DNA from: an uncultured Clostridia bacterium
Lineage (GTDB): Bacteria; Bacillota; Clostridia; TANB77; CAG-508
Direction of reading: 5' to 3'
Assembly (NCBI GenBank): GCA_934122085.1
Contig: CAKOVS010000011.1
Coordinates: 1-45,465 of the forward strand
DNA length: 45,465 nucleotides
Under the pieces are notes generated by a model, which saw only the letters and a list, made by a program, of their open reading frames with translations, was not told where the DNA came from and ran no database searches. The position numbers and the translations under genes are program-made. Shown in pieces: positions 8,521 through 16,741 of this stretch (the stretch's first letter is position 1; each line of letters starts with the position of its first letter).

Positions 8521-9279
8521 TTAGTTGTCCTTACCTCCCCAAATTGAGAATCCACCTTTGTGGAATGTTTTTTCGTGTGTTTTTCTATCCACTAACTGTA
8601 AAACACCAGGATTCTGATGATGATGCCAAACATAATTTTTTGGAGTTTCTCCAATTTCTAATGCTTTTATGTCATTTTTTGAAAGATTGAGTTTTTGTCT
8701 TAGTCGAGTATTAGTTCGAACATCTTCATACAGTTTTTTATTGCAGATAAGAAAATGATAACTTCTTGATTGCCGATAGTCAGTAATTTTTAGTTTTACT
8801 TTGTACTTCGATTTAAAGATTGGAAAACCTTTACTGTCAAAATGTACTTTAGTTACTCCATGAACTTGATTTGCCATACCAGGAAGTCCAAGTTTTAATC
8901 TAGGAAAATAGTTAATTTGATTAATTTCCTTGACTTTTTTTAATCTTTTAGAGTTTCCAAATATCTCTGTAAACCAAGTTTTTTGTCTTTTCCGTTTTTC
9001 CTTTGCTAATCTTTTAATAATATAGAAACTACATTCTCTTATAATTATCATAAAAATTAACAGAAAAAACTTTACTCCAATATACTGCACTAAGATACAA
9101 ACAATAATTTTCCTCCAATTCACATGCAATGCTTCTAAATAAAGAGATTGTACTACAAATGATAATAAAATTTCGCTTGTTTTGGCATAATTATTTTTCT
9201 TCCGCAAAATTAATTTAATTGATAACCAAATTTCCAGAATTGATAATACTATACTAGTGATAAAAACAACTTCTCGCAT
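8521..9279 (-). CDS. Membrane-anchored WHH (HNH/Endo VII superfamily) nuclease-like protein
   Basis: A 252-residue protein with two parts. The N-terminus has hydrophobic segments (about 5-24 and 56-82), which suggest membrane insertion. The C-terminus resembles the WHH branch of the HNH/endonuclease VII superfamily found at the tips of polymorphic toxins: VHFDSKGFPIF (145-155), YVWHHHQNPGVLQLV (216-230 with W218/H219/H220), H235, H240 and GGFSIWGG at the end. The His-rich centre would bind the metal and attack DNA. The gene has its own consensus promoter and terminator. It looks less AT-rich than its neighbours, which suggests transfer. No immunity gene is recognisable beside it. The toxin assignment comes from the fold family; a housekeeping or defence role is possible. 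Confidence 0.75.
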   Translation of the reverse strand: MREVVFITSIVLSILEIWLSIKLILRKKNNYAKTSEILLSFVVQSLYLEALHVNWRKIIVCILVQYIGVKFFLLIFMIIIRECSFYIIKRLAKEKRKRQKTWFTEIFGNSKRLKKVKEINQINYFPRLKLGLPGMANQVHGVTKVHFDSKGFPIFKSKYKVKLKITDYRQSRSYHFLICNKKLYEDVRTNTRLRQKLNLSKNDIKALEIGETPKNYVWHHHQNPGVLQLVDRKTHEKTFHKGGFSIWGGKDN

Positions 9280-9334
9280 ATTTTTTCCTCCTACATATTT
9301 ATGTTTGCGAGTCTTACCAAAAGTTAACTTTATT

Positions 9335-9363
9335 ATTATACTCCTTATTTAGGATATAGTCAA
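9335..9363 (-). promoter_or_regulatory. Promoter of the WHH nuclease gene
   Basis: TTGACT, 17 nt, TATAAT on the minus strand, about 55 nt upstream of the ATG, which has GGAGG in front. Confidence 0.7.
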
Positions 9364-9396
9364 CATTTTATACTTATATTCTGTTTTAATATATTT

Positions 9397-10764
9397 TTAA
9401 TCTTTTATCAATTCTTCAGGAATCAACTTATAATCATACATTACTCTTGAATGATTATCCCATATAAGTTCCTTTCCTATTACATTGTCAGTTGCTTTCT
9501 CAATAGTGTTTCTGTAAATTTTTGAAACTCTATAATAATTTTCTCCTTCTTTCTGAAAATGATGGTCTTCCTCAAAAATTTCATATCTCCAAGGAAACTC
9601 TCTTTCACTTCTTAATTCTGCATATAAAGTTCTATTTTCTACCCAAACTAATAATTGAATATCTTGATCTGTTGTATTTTTAAATCTATAATCTATATAA
9701 TTATATCCTACACAAGTTCCATTTTCTAGTGGAACTCTTTTTCCATAATCTGGAGCCAAAGCATCTGAATGAGTATGAAATTCAGTAATTTTTAAAGGAC
9801 TATTCAACACAACTAAGTTAATTGTATTAGCTAAATTGCAAAGACCTCCTCCCATACCTGGTTGTAATTTATTATTACGAAGAACTCTCCCTTCTTTATA
9901 TCCTTTTCGTTTATTAACTGTTCCAATAGTTTTCCAATATGAAAATACTTCCCCTGGATGAATAATTATATGATTTATTTTTGAAGATGCAATATTAACA
10001 TTCACAACTTTATTTTCTTGTAATTCTATTTCTGTACCTTTTTTAATTAAATATGAATTATAGCTTGCTACTAAATTAGGTAATTTTTCTTCTTTTTTGT
10101 ATTTAGCAAATTTTTCTCCACTTAACAAATCTTTAATATTTCTTTGAATGATATTTTTTTCTACAGAAATCTTAAAAAATAATTGATTTTTTTCACAAAA
10201 TAATTTTTTCTTTTTTTCTTCCATTTTTATATCCCCTTTTATTTCTATATTTCCAAGTCTATGTTGATATTTTTTAGTTTTCTTATATATTCTTAAAATA
10301 ATCTTTTCAATTCTTCTTTTTATTCCAATTTTCTGTTTATCATAATATCCTATATATTTTACCAATATACTAGCAATTCCAGCTTTATTTGCACCTAAAA
10401 TATCAGTAAATACTTGATCTCCTACATATACTACTTCATTTTTACTAAGTTTCATAAATTCTAGTGCTTTTAAATAATTAGTTGGATTAGGCTTATTGGC
10501 ATTATCGATATATGGACATTCAATATTTTCCAAAAACTTTTCAATCCTATTCTTTCCATTATCTGATAATATAAATGTTTTAAAACCTATTTCATGAAGT
10601 TTTTTAAATAACTCATCAATCTCTGGAGTAGATGGTTTTCCATGTCCAACTAAGGTATTATCTAAATCAAATATTATTCCTTTATAACCTTTTTGATAAA
10701 GTTTATTATAATCAATAGAAAAAACACTTTCAACATATTCATATGCATAATATTTCTTTAACAT
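9397..10764 (-). CDS. YqeG-type HAD phosphatase fused to a VanW domain
   Basis: A 455-residue open frame joining two usually separate proteins. Residues 1-170 form a HAD superfamily subclass IIIA (YqeG) phosphatase, with DLDNT (33-37), SDNG (67-70), the lysine region at KPNP (91-94) and VGDQVFTDI (114-122). Relatives dephosphorylate phosphatidylglycerophosphate-like substrates. Residues 181-455 form a complete VanW protein (HPGEVFSYW, GGGLCNLANTINL, THSDALAPDYG). VanW was first seen in vancomycin resistance clusters and its function is unclear. An internal ATG (M181, 10224) is preceded by AAAGGGGA at good spacing, so VanW may also be made alone. The joint is a lysine-rich linker. A sequencing error removing a stop cannot be excluded. 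Confidence 0.85.
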   Translation of the reverse strand: MLKKYYAYEYVESVFSIDYNKLYQKGYKGIIFDLDNTLVGHGKPSTPEIDELFKKLHEIGFKTFILSDNGKNRIEKFLENIECPYIDNANKPNPTNYLKALEFMKLSKNEVVYVGDQVFTDILGANKAGIASILVKYIGYYDKQKIGIKRRIEKIILRIYKKTKKYQHRLGNIEIKGDIKMEEKKKKLFCEKNQLFFKISVEKNIIQRNIKDLLSGEKFAKYKKEEKLPNLVASYNSYLIKKGTEIELQENKVVNVNIASSKINHIIIHPGEVFSYWKTIGTVNKRKGYKEGRVLRNNKLQPGMGGGLCNLANTINLVVLNSPLKITEFHTHSDALAPDYGKRVPLENGTCVGYNYIDYRFKNTTDQDIQLLVWVENRTLYAELRSEREFPWRYEIFEEDHHFQKEGENYYRVSKIYRNTIEKATDNVIGKELIWDNHSRVMYDYKLIPEELIKD

Positions 10765-10860
10765 TCTTTACTTTCCCCCTTTACATAAATCTAATATAAT
10801 TTCAAAAAGAAATATTTCTTATTAGATCTACTTGTATAAGTATATCAATCTATAAAAATA

Positions 10861-10892
10861 AAAACAAGCAATTTTCCTAAATTACTTGTTTT
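10861..10892 (-). terminator. Terminator overlapping the HD gene stop
   Basis: AAAACAAG-C-AATT (10861-10873) pairs with AATT-A-CTTGTTTT (10880-10892), with one mismatch. The stop codon of the HD gene (10882) lies inside it and a U-rich 3' arm follows on the minus strand. Confidence 0.65.
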
Positions 10893-11655
10893 TATTTTCT
10901 TCAATATATTCTTTTGCTAATTTATAAATTAGCTCAAATCTTTTGGCTGTTTCTATATCATTAAATATAAATCTCTTATATAATTTATCAATATATTTAT
11001 TTTCCTTTATTATTTCTCTAGTTTCAGGAAAATTCAAATCATATACATAACAAAAATGACTTACTAAAATATCTGCACTTGTTTTTCTTTCTTTATAATT
11101 TATTCTTTTTTCTTCTACAAATTCTCTATAAATTTCATCTGAAATTTTATCATTAGATAAATCTGCTTTTTCCCATATTGCTTTTTTATCTCCTGATATT
11201 AATACTGAAAATATGTCTGTTTTATCAGCATCTCTAATTATTTTTGCATGTAATATTTCTCTTTCTGTTAATCCTTCTTCAATATCTGCTCTATTATGAT
11301 TTATAATTGCTAATTTTATTATTTTGTCAAATCTATCATCATCTATAAATTTTCTAATTAATCCATCTTCAAATAATATTTTCGCACCATATTCTCCATG
11401 ATTTATACTATCTTTGTCTACAAATGTATGATATAGTCTTACTTGTTCAAATCTTCCAATATCATGTAATAAGCCTATCAATTCAGCTAATTCTATATCT
11501 TCTTGGCTTAATTTCAAATTTTGTGCTATTCTTTTTGAGTTTTGTGCTACTCTTTGAATATGTGCAATTTTAATTTTTATTTTTTCATCTTCTGGATTAT
11601 ATTTTTTTGCATATTCTTTAAATGCTTTTTGTGCTTCTTCTATATCTATTATCAC
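10882..11655 (-). CDS. HD domain phosphohydrolase
   Basis: A 257-residue soluble protein with a metal-dependent HD phosphohydrolase domain. The metal ligands are visible as H32, the doublet H64-D65 in GLLHDIGR and D142 in RDADKTD. A further histidine-rich patch INHNRAD lies at 118-124. HD proteins hydrolyse nucleotides or cyclic dinucleotides, but the subfamily here is not clear and the substrate is unknown. The start codon is GTG (11655) with GGAG 6 nt upstream; the nearby ATG is followed at once by a stop. It is expressed separately from the YqeG-VanW gene. Confidence 0.85.
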   Translation of the reverse strand: MIIDIEEAQKAFKEYAKKYNPEDEKIKIKIAHIQRVAQNSKRIAQNLKLSQEDIELAELIGLLHDIGRFEQVRLYHTFVDKDSINHGEYGAKILFEDGLIRKFIDDDRFDKIIKLAIINHNRADIEEGLTEREILHAKIIRDADKTDIFSVLISGDKKAIWEKADLSNDKISDEIYREFVEEKRINYKERKTSADILVSHFCYVYDLNFPETREIIKENKYIDKLYKRFIFNDIETAKRFELIYKLAKEYIEENKNK

Positions 11656-11699
11656 ATTTTTCTCCTTATCTTTTATTTATCAATATTGATTATACCACA

Positions 11700-11747
11700 A
11701 AAATATATAGAGAAACAGTCTTTTTAGAAAGTTTCTCTATATATTTT
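11700..11747. terminator. Strong 16-bp hairpin, bidirectional terminator
   Basis: AAATATATAGAGAAAC (11701-11716) pairs perfectly with GTTTCTCTATATATTT (11731-11746). T-rich tracts flank both ends. It lies between the upstream membrane protein gene and the HD gene start. Confidence 0.6.
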
Positions 11748-11758
11748 TTTATTATGTA

Positions 11759-11787
11759 GGAAAAATCTCCTAGTAGGTGATTTTTCC
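11759..11787. repeat. Compact palindromic hairpin
   Basis: GGAAAAATC and GATTTTTCC (9 bp) enclose a second stem CCT-AGT-AGG, giving a 29-nt near-perfect palindrome. No T tract follows, so it may be an RNA structure or a protein site. Confidence 0.45.
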
Positions 11788-11810
11788 ATACAGAATAATT
11801 ATGGGGATTA

Positions 11811-11850
11811 TTAGAATTTCTAAGCAATTTCCATTGCATAGAAATTCTTA
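11811..11850. repeat. Hairpin after a membrane-anchored gene
   Basis: AGAATTTCTA/TAGAAATTCT encloses GCAAT/ATTGC with one A-A mismatch between them, giving a 15-bp stem just past the stop codon at 11861. No minus-strand T tract follows. Confidence 0.5.
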
Positions 11851-11860
11851 AATCCGTTTT

Positions 11861-12562
11861 TTATTGTGTTATTATATTTCCATTTATATCAACTATTCCA
11901 TAAGTACTTGCTCCATTATTATATGGAACTACATTTATAGCATATTTTACATTGATTTCTTTGACATTAATATCTTTTAATAATTCCTCTTCTAACATAA
12001 ATAAGCTTTTTGCACTTCCATCAAATCCAAGCATAACTAAATCAAAATTATCATCTTGTCCAACTTGACACATATATATACTAGCAATATTTTCAGCAAT
12101 CTTATATTTGCTTCCATATTTAGAATATAATTTAGATGATTTGTTTGTGTTCATACTTACATTTCCATCTTTATCTAATTCAATCCAAGCATTTTTACTT
12201 GAATTATATGTATCTAAATAATAAGAATGTATTATATTACTATCAACTTCAATTACATCATCACCTTGGAATCTCTTTTCAAGTATTTCTTTCATAGATT
12301 CTTTATATGTTTGCATATATTTATCAAATTTTTCTTGGTCTGATAATTCTACTTTTTCTGCTGTTCCTGTGCTGTGATTTTCTGCTTCAGCAGGCTTATT
12401 TTGTATATCTTCTGCTACATTTGTATTTTGACTTTCACTTGGTTTATTTGAAATTCTTGTCTCTTTTGCTTGTAGTTTGTATATATATACTCCTCCTGCT
12501 ATAATAACAATTAATAATAAAAATATTATCACTGTTGATAATTTTACTTTCTTTTCTTCCAT
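11861..12562 (-). CDS. Membrane-anchored protein of unknown function
   Basis: A 233-residue protein I do not recognise. The ATG at 12562 is preferred over a GTG four codons upstream because the AAGGTGG Shine-Dalgarno is then correctly spaced. A short basic N-terminus precedes one TM helix (about 8-28). A polar, low-complexity linker rich in S, N, E and P follows (about 35-70), then a soluble alpha/beta domain outside the membrane. The gene follows the IYLYP-family gene by about 30 bp and is probably co-transcribed. The two single-pass extracytoplasmic proteins may work together. No catalytic motif or lipobox cysteine is visible. Confidence 0.6.
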   Translation of the reverse strand: MEEKKVKLSTVIIFLLLIVIIAGGVYIYKLQAKETRISNKPSESQNTNVAEDIQNKPAEAENHSTGTAEKVELSDQEKFDKYMQTYKESMKEILEKRFQGDDVIEVDSNIIHSYYLDTYNSSKNAWIELDKDGNVSMNTNKSSKLYSKYGSKYKIAENIASIYMCQVGQDDNFDLVMLGFDGSAKSLFMLEEELLKDINVKEINVKYAINVVPYNNGASTYGIVDINGNIITQ

Positions 12563-12593
12563 AACTTTATCCACCTTTCTTTTTTCACAATTC

Positions 12594-13412
12594 TTATTTT
12601 ATCTCTGTTCCGCCCCATTCTACTGCTATAAATCCTTTTCTTTCTATTTTTTCTAATTTTTGTTCTTCTACTTCTATTGGATTTTCTAATCCTTTATATT
12701 CCATTAACACCCTTATTGTTGTATCTGGCTCTGGTGTTATTGTTAATGGCATATTTGCATCTATTTCTTCTCTTGTTGCAAATCTTATGTAATTATATTT
12801 ATTTGCCTCTAATTTCGGTAACCAATATATTATAAATTCTTCTGCTTCTCTATCTGTAAGTCCTAGTATCTTTAGTTTTTCTTCTAAGAATTCTGCAGAA
12901 TCTTCACCCTTTACTATAAATCCATCTTTTTCTACTTTAAATTTAACCACATTATTGCTTTCGTAATACAATGAATATAGATTTTTATTTGTATCTATAT
13001 CTTTTAAATCCCCATTTGGTTGTGCTATTACATTCCAGCCTGTTGTATATTTGGGATATGAACATGTTATTTGTTCTTTATTTCCTAATTGTACATTTAC
13101 TTGTGTTTCTTCTGTTGGATATAAGTAGATTATTGGTTTATCCATTGATGGAACTGATGGAATTTCAATCCACTTTCCATTAACATTAATTTTTTCATTT
13201 TTACATGTATTATTTTCTTTTTTCTTTTCTTTAATATTACTACATATAATACATACAATAACTGCAATAATTAAAAAAATTGCTAATACTACATCAAACT
13301 TTATTTTAAAGCTTTTTCTGCCGTTTTTTTCTTCAATTTTTGTTCTACTTTCTTCATCTTTTTTCAATTTATTTTGCTTATCTTTCATTTCATTATCATT
13401 ATTTTTCATCAT
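12594..13412 (-). CDS. Conserved membrane-anchored protein with KPIIYLYP motif
   Basis: A 272-residue protein with a highly charged N-terminus (1-36), one TM helix (about 39-60) and an extracytoplasmic domain. That domain opens with KPIIYLYPTEETQVNVQL and continues with a SYPKYTTGWNVIAQPNG segment, YWLPKLE and a closing VEWGG. These features recur in a widespread uncharacterised bacterial family, often annotated only as hypothetical. The YLYP strand followed by aromatic-rich strands suggests a beta-sandwich, possibly binding carbohydrate (inference). The start has GGGGGTG upstream. It is first in a two-gene unit with the following membrane-anchored protein. Confidence 0.6.
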   Translation of the reverse strand: MMKNNDNEMKDKQNKLKKDEESRTKIEEKNGRKSFKIKFDVVLAIFLIIAVIVCIICSNIKEKKKENNTCKNEKINVNGKWIEIPSVPSMDKPIIYLYPTEETQVNVQLGNKEQITCSYPKYTTGWNVIAQPNGDLKDIDTNKNLYSLYYESNNVVKFKVEKDGFIVKGEDSAEFLEEKLKILGLTDREAEEFIIYWLPKLEANKYNYIRFATREEIDANMPLTITPEPDTTIRVLMEYKGLENPIEVEEQKLEKIERKGFIAVEWGGTEIK

Positions 13413-13552
13413 CTTTCACCCCCTTAGCTTTTATACTTTCCCATTCATAATAAAGTATAACAATATCCCTCTGAAAAAACAAGTAAATATTAAAACTTTT
13501 TTATAAAATTCAATTCATCAACATCTACCCCTTATATATCAATTACTTAAGA

Positions 13553-13580
13553 ACAAAGCGACGCAGTCGCCCTTTGTTCT
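13553..13580. repeat. GC-richer hairpin flanking the dispersed element, copy 1
   Basis: GAACAAA-GCGAC-GCA-GTCGC-CC-TTTGTTC is a long stem with a 3-nt loop. At copy 2 (17310-17340) a different sequence can also form a hairpin ending in ATTTGTTT, so a structured left flank may be part of the element. Confidence 0.55.
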
Positions 13581-13638
13581 CGCCCGATTTGAGTTTTCGA
13601 CTAAAAGGAGAAAATCTCAAAGGGCTAGCGATTGTAGC
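13573..13638. repeat. Dispersed intergenic hairpin element, copy 1
   Basis: A 66-bp unit sharing 61 positions with 17337-17402. It folds as GCCC..TTTGAG.TTTTC (13582-13598) with GAAAA.CTCAAA.GGGC (13610-13625). Three of the five differences lie in the loop. It sits between the ttcA-like gene and the IYLYP gene. Confidence 0.7.
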
Positions 13639-13643
13639 TTTTA

Positions 13644-13678
13644 TATACTAGGAAGTTCGTAGAACTTTCCCACTATAT
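13644..13678. repeat. Second hairpin of the dispersed element, copy 1
   Basis: GGAAGTTC-gta-GAACTTTCC, flanked by TATA arms, lies immediately right of the first hairpin. The same order occurs at copy 2 (17407-17437). The right flank ACTATATAAAAA is shared with the 30541-30650 region. Confidence 0.6.
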
Positions 13679-13719
13679 AAAAATAGCTCAAAGGATATTT
13701 ATTCCCTTGGGCTATTTTT
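13679..13719 (-). terminator. Terminator of the TtcA-like gene
   Basis: A 17-bp stem (13679-13695 with 13703-13719; one wobble and one mismatch) with the stop codon (13699-13701) in its loop. The minus-strand 3' arm ends in TTTTT. Confidence 0.7.
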
Positions 13720-14556
13720 CTCTTTCTTTTTATCATAATCATCCATAAAATGATGTACTTCTCCATCTTTAACATAAGAAATAAGAGTGTTTAAATTAAC
13801 ATTTTTAGTACTATTATAAATATTCATATCAACTTTATCATAAACACTTCTCAATTGCTTTAGAAGTTTCTTCATTTCTTCTCTTTTAGAACCTCCACCA
13901 CCATTATCACACATAGTGCAATGTTCTGTAAATCTGCAAGCACATTGAATAAAATGCAAATCATTTCTTTCTCTCCATTTTATAATATCCGCTTCTTTAA
14001 CATAATATAATGGTCTTATCAACTCCATTCCTTCATGATATGTACTATGTAATTTAGGCATCATAGTTTGCATTTGAGCACCATATAACATTCCCATTAA
14101 AATTGTTTCAATAACATCATCAAAATGATGTCCTAATGCAATCTTATTACAGCCTAATTCTTGTGCTTTTTTATACAAATATCCTCTTCTCATTCTTGCA
14201 CAAATATAACAAGGATGATCATCAATTTTATCTACAACTTCAAAAATATTACTTTCAAACATTGTAATAGGTATATTTAATAATTTAGCATTATTTATTA
14301 TTTTTTGTCTATTTATTGGATTATATCCTGGATCCATTACAAGAAAAACTAACTCAAAATTTACTTTTCTATGTTTCTTTAATTCTTGCATACATTTTGC
14401 AAGTAACATTGAGTCTTTACCACCAGATATGCAAACAGCTATTTTATCACCTTCTTGTACCATGTCAAATTCTTTTACACCTTTAATAAATTGGCACCAT
14501 ATTTTTTTACGATATGTTGTTATTATGCTTTTTTCTATTTCTTCATATCTTTCCAT
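13699..14556 (-). CDS. TtcA/TilS-type tRNA-thiolating PP-loop protein
   Basis: A 285-residue cytosolic ATP-pyrophosphatase. The PP-loop SGGKDS is at 44-49. Conserved cysteines are C116 and C119 (CYIC) and a C-terminal set C205, C207, C213 and C216, consistent with the Fe-S cluster of TtcA enzymes that thiolate tRNA cytidine 32. GHHFDDVIET (142-151) is the second family motif. It follows a NifS-type cysteine desulfurase by 37 bp, an obvious sulfur donor. The extra CTMC pair near the end is more typical of the wider TtcA-like group, so the exact tRNA position is uncertain. It is last in a four-gene operon. Confidence 0.85.
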   Translation of the reverse strand: MERYEEIEKSIITTYRKKIWCQFIKGVKEFDMVQEGDKIAVCISGGKDSMLLAKCMQELKKHRKVNFELVFLVMDPGYNPINRQKIINNAKLLNIPITMFESNIFEVVDKIDDHPCYICARMRRGYLYKKAQELGCNKIALGHHFDDVIETILMGMLYGAQMQTMMPKLHSTYHEGMELIRPLYYVKEADIIKWRERNDLHFIQCACRFTEHCTMCDNGGGGSKREEMKKLLKQLRSVYDKVDMNIYNSTKNVNLNTLISYVKDGEVHHFMDDYDKKKEKNSPRE

Positions 14557-14593
14557 TTCTGTTATTCCTTTCTTAATTCATAAATCTGTATAA

Positions 14594-15748
14594 CTATTTA
14601 TTATCTTTAAAATATTTATAACATTCATCAAATATTTCTAAGAACTTGTCAATTTCCTCTTCTTTTATAAGATGACTCAAGCTAATTCTCCATGATGCAA
14701 ATGCTCTTTTTTTGTCATGTGTCATAGACATTACGATTCTTGATGGAGTTATAGTTACAGTACATGCTGATTTTATTGAAATACAAATACCATATTCTTC
14801 TAATTTATTTTTAAATTCTGTTGCTTTAATTCCATTAACACTTATATTTAATATAAAGAGATTTTCATTAGAAATTGTATTTATTTTTACCTCATCATAT
14901 TTTGATAAACTATCTCTCAATTTTTTATTCAATTTAGATACATATTCATATCTTGTTTTAAAATTATCAAAAGTCAATTCTAGAGCCTTTTCAAAAGCAC
15001 AAATTTGTCCTATTACAGGTGTACCGCTTCTATATAAACTAGTACTTGCACCTCCATTTATTAATGGTTCTAATACAATATCTTTCTTTTTAATCAGTGC
15101 TCCAAAGCCATTTAATCCATTAAATTTATGTGGCGCAAATGATATTAAATCAACTCCTGAAAAATCAACATTAATTTTCCCTATTGCTTGTGTACTATCA
15201 ACATGTAAATTACAATTAGGATAATCTTTTAATATTTCTACAATTTCTCTAATAGGTTGTACTGTACCAACTTCACTATCTACATAACAAACAGAAAGCA
15301 AAATTGTATCATCTCTTAATAAACTTTTTAAATGTTCCAAATCAATAGTTCCATCATTTTTTATATTTACAATATCAATTTCATATCCTTGCTCTTTTAG
15401 ATATGTTAATGGACTACTTACAGATGAATGTTCTAAAAATGTTGAAATAATATGTTTTCCATTTTCTTTATATGTTTGTGCTATACCTTTTATTGCTAGG
15501 TTATTCGATTCACTTGAACCAGATGTATATATTATTTCTGTATCTTCATCTAGATTTGTTTCTTTCTTTAATAAATCTATTATATCATTTGTTGTTTCTT
15601 CTATCTTTTTATTTGCTTCTTTTCCTAGACTATGTGTAGAATTTGGATTTGCAAAATATTTTAATGTTGTTTCATTAAAAACATCTAATACCTGCTTGTC
15701 TACTGGTGTATTTGCAGCATAATCTAAATATATATATTCTTTTTCCAT
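14594..15748 (-). CDS. Cysteine desulfurase (NifS/IscS family)
   Basis: A PLP enzyme of 384 residues that removes sulfur from cysteine and passes it as persulfide. The PLP lysine is K208 in APHKFNG, the base-stacking histidine is H107 in LEHSSV, and the persulfide cysteine is C329 in KSACT near the C-terminus. The loop around C329 is short and reads KSACTV rather than the SSGSAC of IscS, which suggests a NifS-like class. The start ATG has AAAGGA upstream. It is placed to supply sulfur to the adjacent TtcA-like protein and perhaps to Fe-S proteins such as the DUF2318 product of the same operon. Confidence 0.93.
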   Translation of the reverse strand: MEKEYIYLDYAANTPVDKQVLDVFNETTLKYFANPNSTHSLGKEANKKIEETTNDIIDLLKKETNLDEDTEIIYTSGSSESNNLAIKGIAQTYKENGKHIISTFLEHSSVSSPLTYLKEQGYEIDIVNIKNDGTIDLEHLKSLLRDDTILLSVCYVDSEVGTVQPIREIVEILKDYPNCNLHVDSTQAIGKINVDFSGVDLISFAPHKFNGLNGFGALIKKKDIVLEPLINGGASTSLYRSGTPVIGQICAFEKALELTFDNFKTRYEYVSKLNKKLRDSLSKYDEVKINTISNENLFILNISVNGIKATEFKNKLEEYGICISIKSACTVTITPSRIVMSMTHDKKRAFASWRISLSHLIKEEEIDKFLEIFDECYKYFKDNK

Positions 15749-15770
15749 TTTTAAATTCCTTTACTTAATT

Positions 15771-16724
15771 TTATCTTTCATCTGGCTGTTGTTTTCTACT
15801 TTTTAAAACTTGTTTTAATCCTTGTATTCCTTGAAGATTTACCAATCCATTTTCTATTTGTTCTGCAAATTCTTCTAAAGTCATTTTTCTAAAAGAATTT
15901 GTTTCATCTGAAAATAAATAGATATCTTTTCCTCTTTTTACATTTACAACAATACATAATTCATAATGTTTCTTGCCATCAATCTCTCTATAACAATCAA
16001 TCATATTAATTTTGTACTTTTCTTCTTTAGAAAATAATAATCCATCTTTATTTTCATTTCCAATTAAATCTTCCATTCTCCACTTTCTGTCAGCATATCC
16101 CATTTCTGGATTTGTATATGCTTCTGAATTTTCTAAAACAAATTGAACCTTTTGTCCAAAATCTTCAAACATTGGTAAATGCATCTTTATTAGTTCTAGA
16201 TATTCATCTGTATAATATGATTTTTCTGATATATGTCCTTGCTTTTTATCAATTTGATCTAGTTCGGCTCTACTTATTAATTCTTGTTCTTCATCTTCAA
16301 TAGGAATTCCAAAATATTGTGTTCTCAATTGTGCTTTTATATTTCTCATATCTTCTTGTAAATCAAATCTATATTTTCTTCCATCATCTGTTATAAAAAC
16401 ATTATAAATATGTGGACATTTTCTAAAATCTTCTTCATCTATTACTGATTCTATATTTACTCCAAGTTCTTTCATAACATAAGAAAATATGTAAGCAATT
16501 GATTTACAAATTGCAGTATTATTTTCTAAACATCTGTTTAAATCCTCTTCACTTCTACTATGATCATATATCTGTTTTCTTGTTTTGGAATTTCCAAATG
16601 AAAAATCTAAATCAAATGCAAATTTACTTCCTAAGTCCCAATATATATACCTTAACTTTTCTATATTTGAAAATCCTTCTGTTTCTTTTTTTACCTTTTC
16701 AACATATTTTTCTAATGAGCTCAT
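15771..16724 (-). CDS. Transglutaminase-like protein, function unknown
   Basis: A 317-residue protein with no signal peptide or TM helix. The middle resembles a transglutaminase/papain-like core: C73 in TAICKSIA at a helix start, H105 in PHIYNVF and D121 in YRFDLQ, spaced as in bacterial transglutaminase-like proteins. The C-terminal half (about 190-317) is soluble, charged and not recognised. The start has AAAAGGTG in front and lies 17 bp after the DUF2318 stop. The desulfurase follows after 22 bp, so a shared operon is likely. The catalytic triad is inferred from spacing and motif only. Confidence 0.55.
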   Translation of the reverse strand: MSSLEKYVEKVKKETEGFSNIEKLRYIYWDLGSKFAFDLDFSFGNSKTRKQIYDHSRSEEDLNRCLENNTAICKSIAYIFSYVMKELGVNIESVIDEEDFRKCPHIYNVFITDDGRKYRFDLQEDMRNIKAQLRTQYFGIPIEDEEQELISRAELDQIDKKQGHISEKSYYTDEYLELIKMHLPMFEDFGQKVQFVLENSEAYTNPEMGYADRKWRMEDLIGNENKDGLLFSKEEKYKINMIDCYREIDGKKHYELCIVVNVKRGKDIYLFSDETNSFRKMTLEEFAEQIENGLVNLQGIQGLKQVLKSRKQQPDER

Positions 16725-16741
16725 TTATTTCACCTTTTTGC

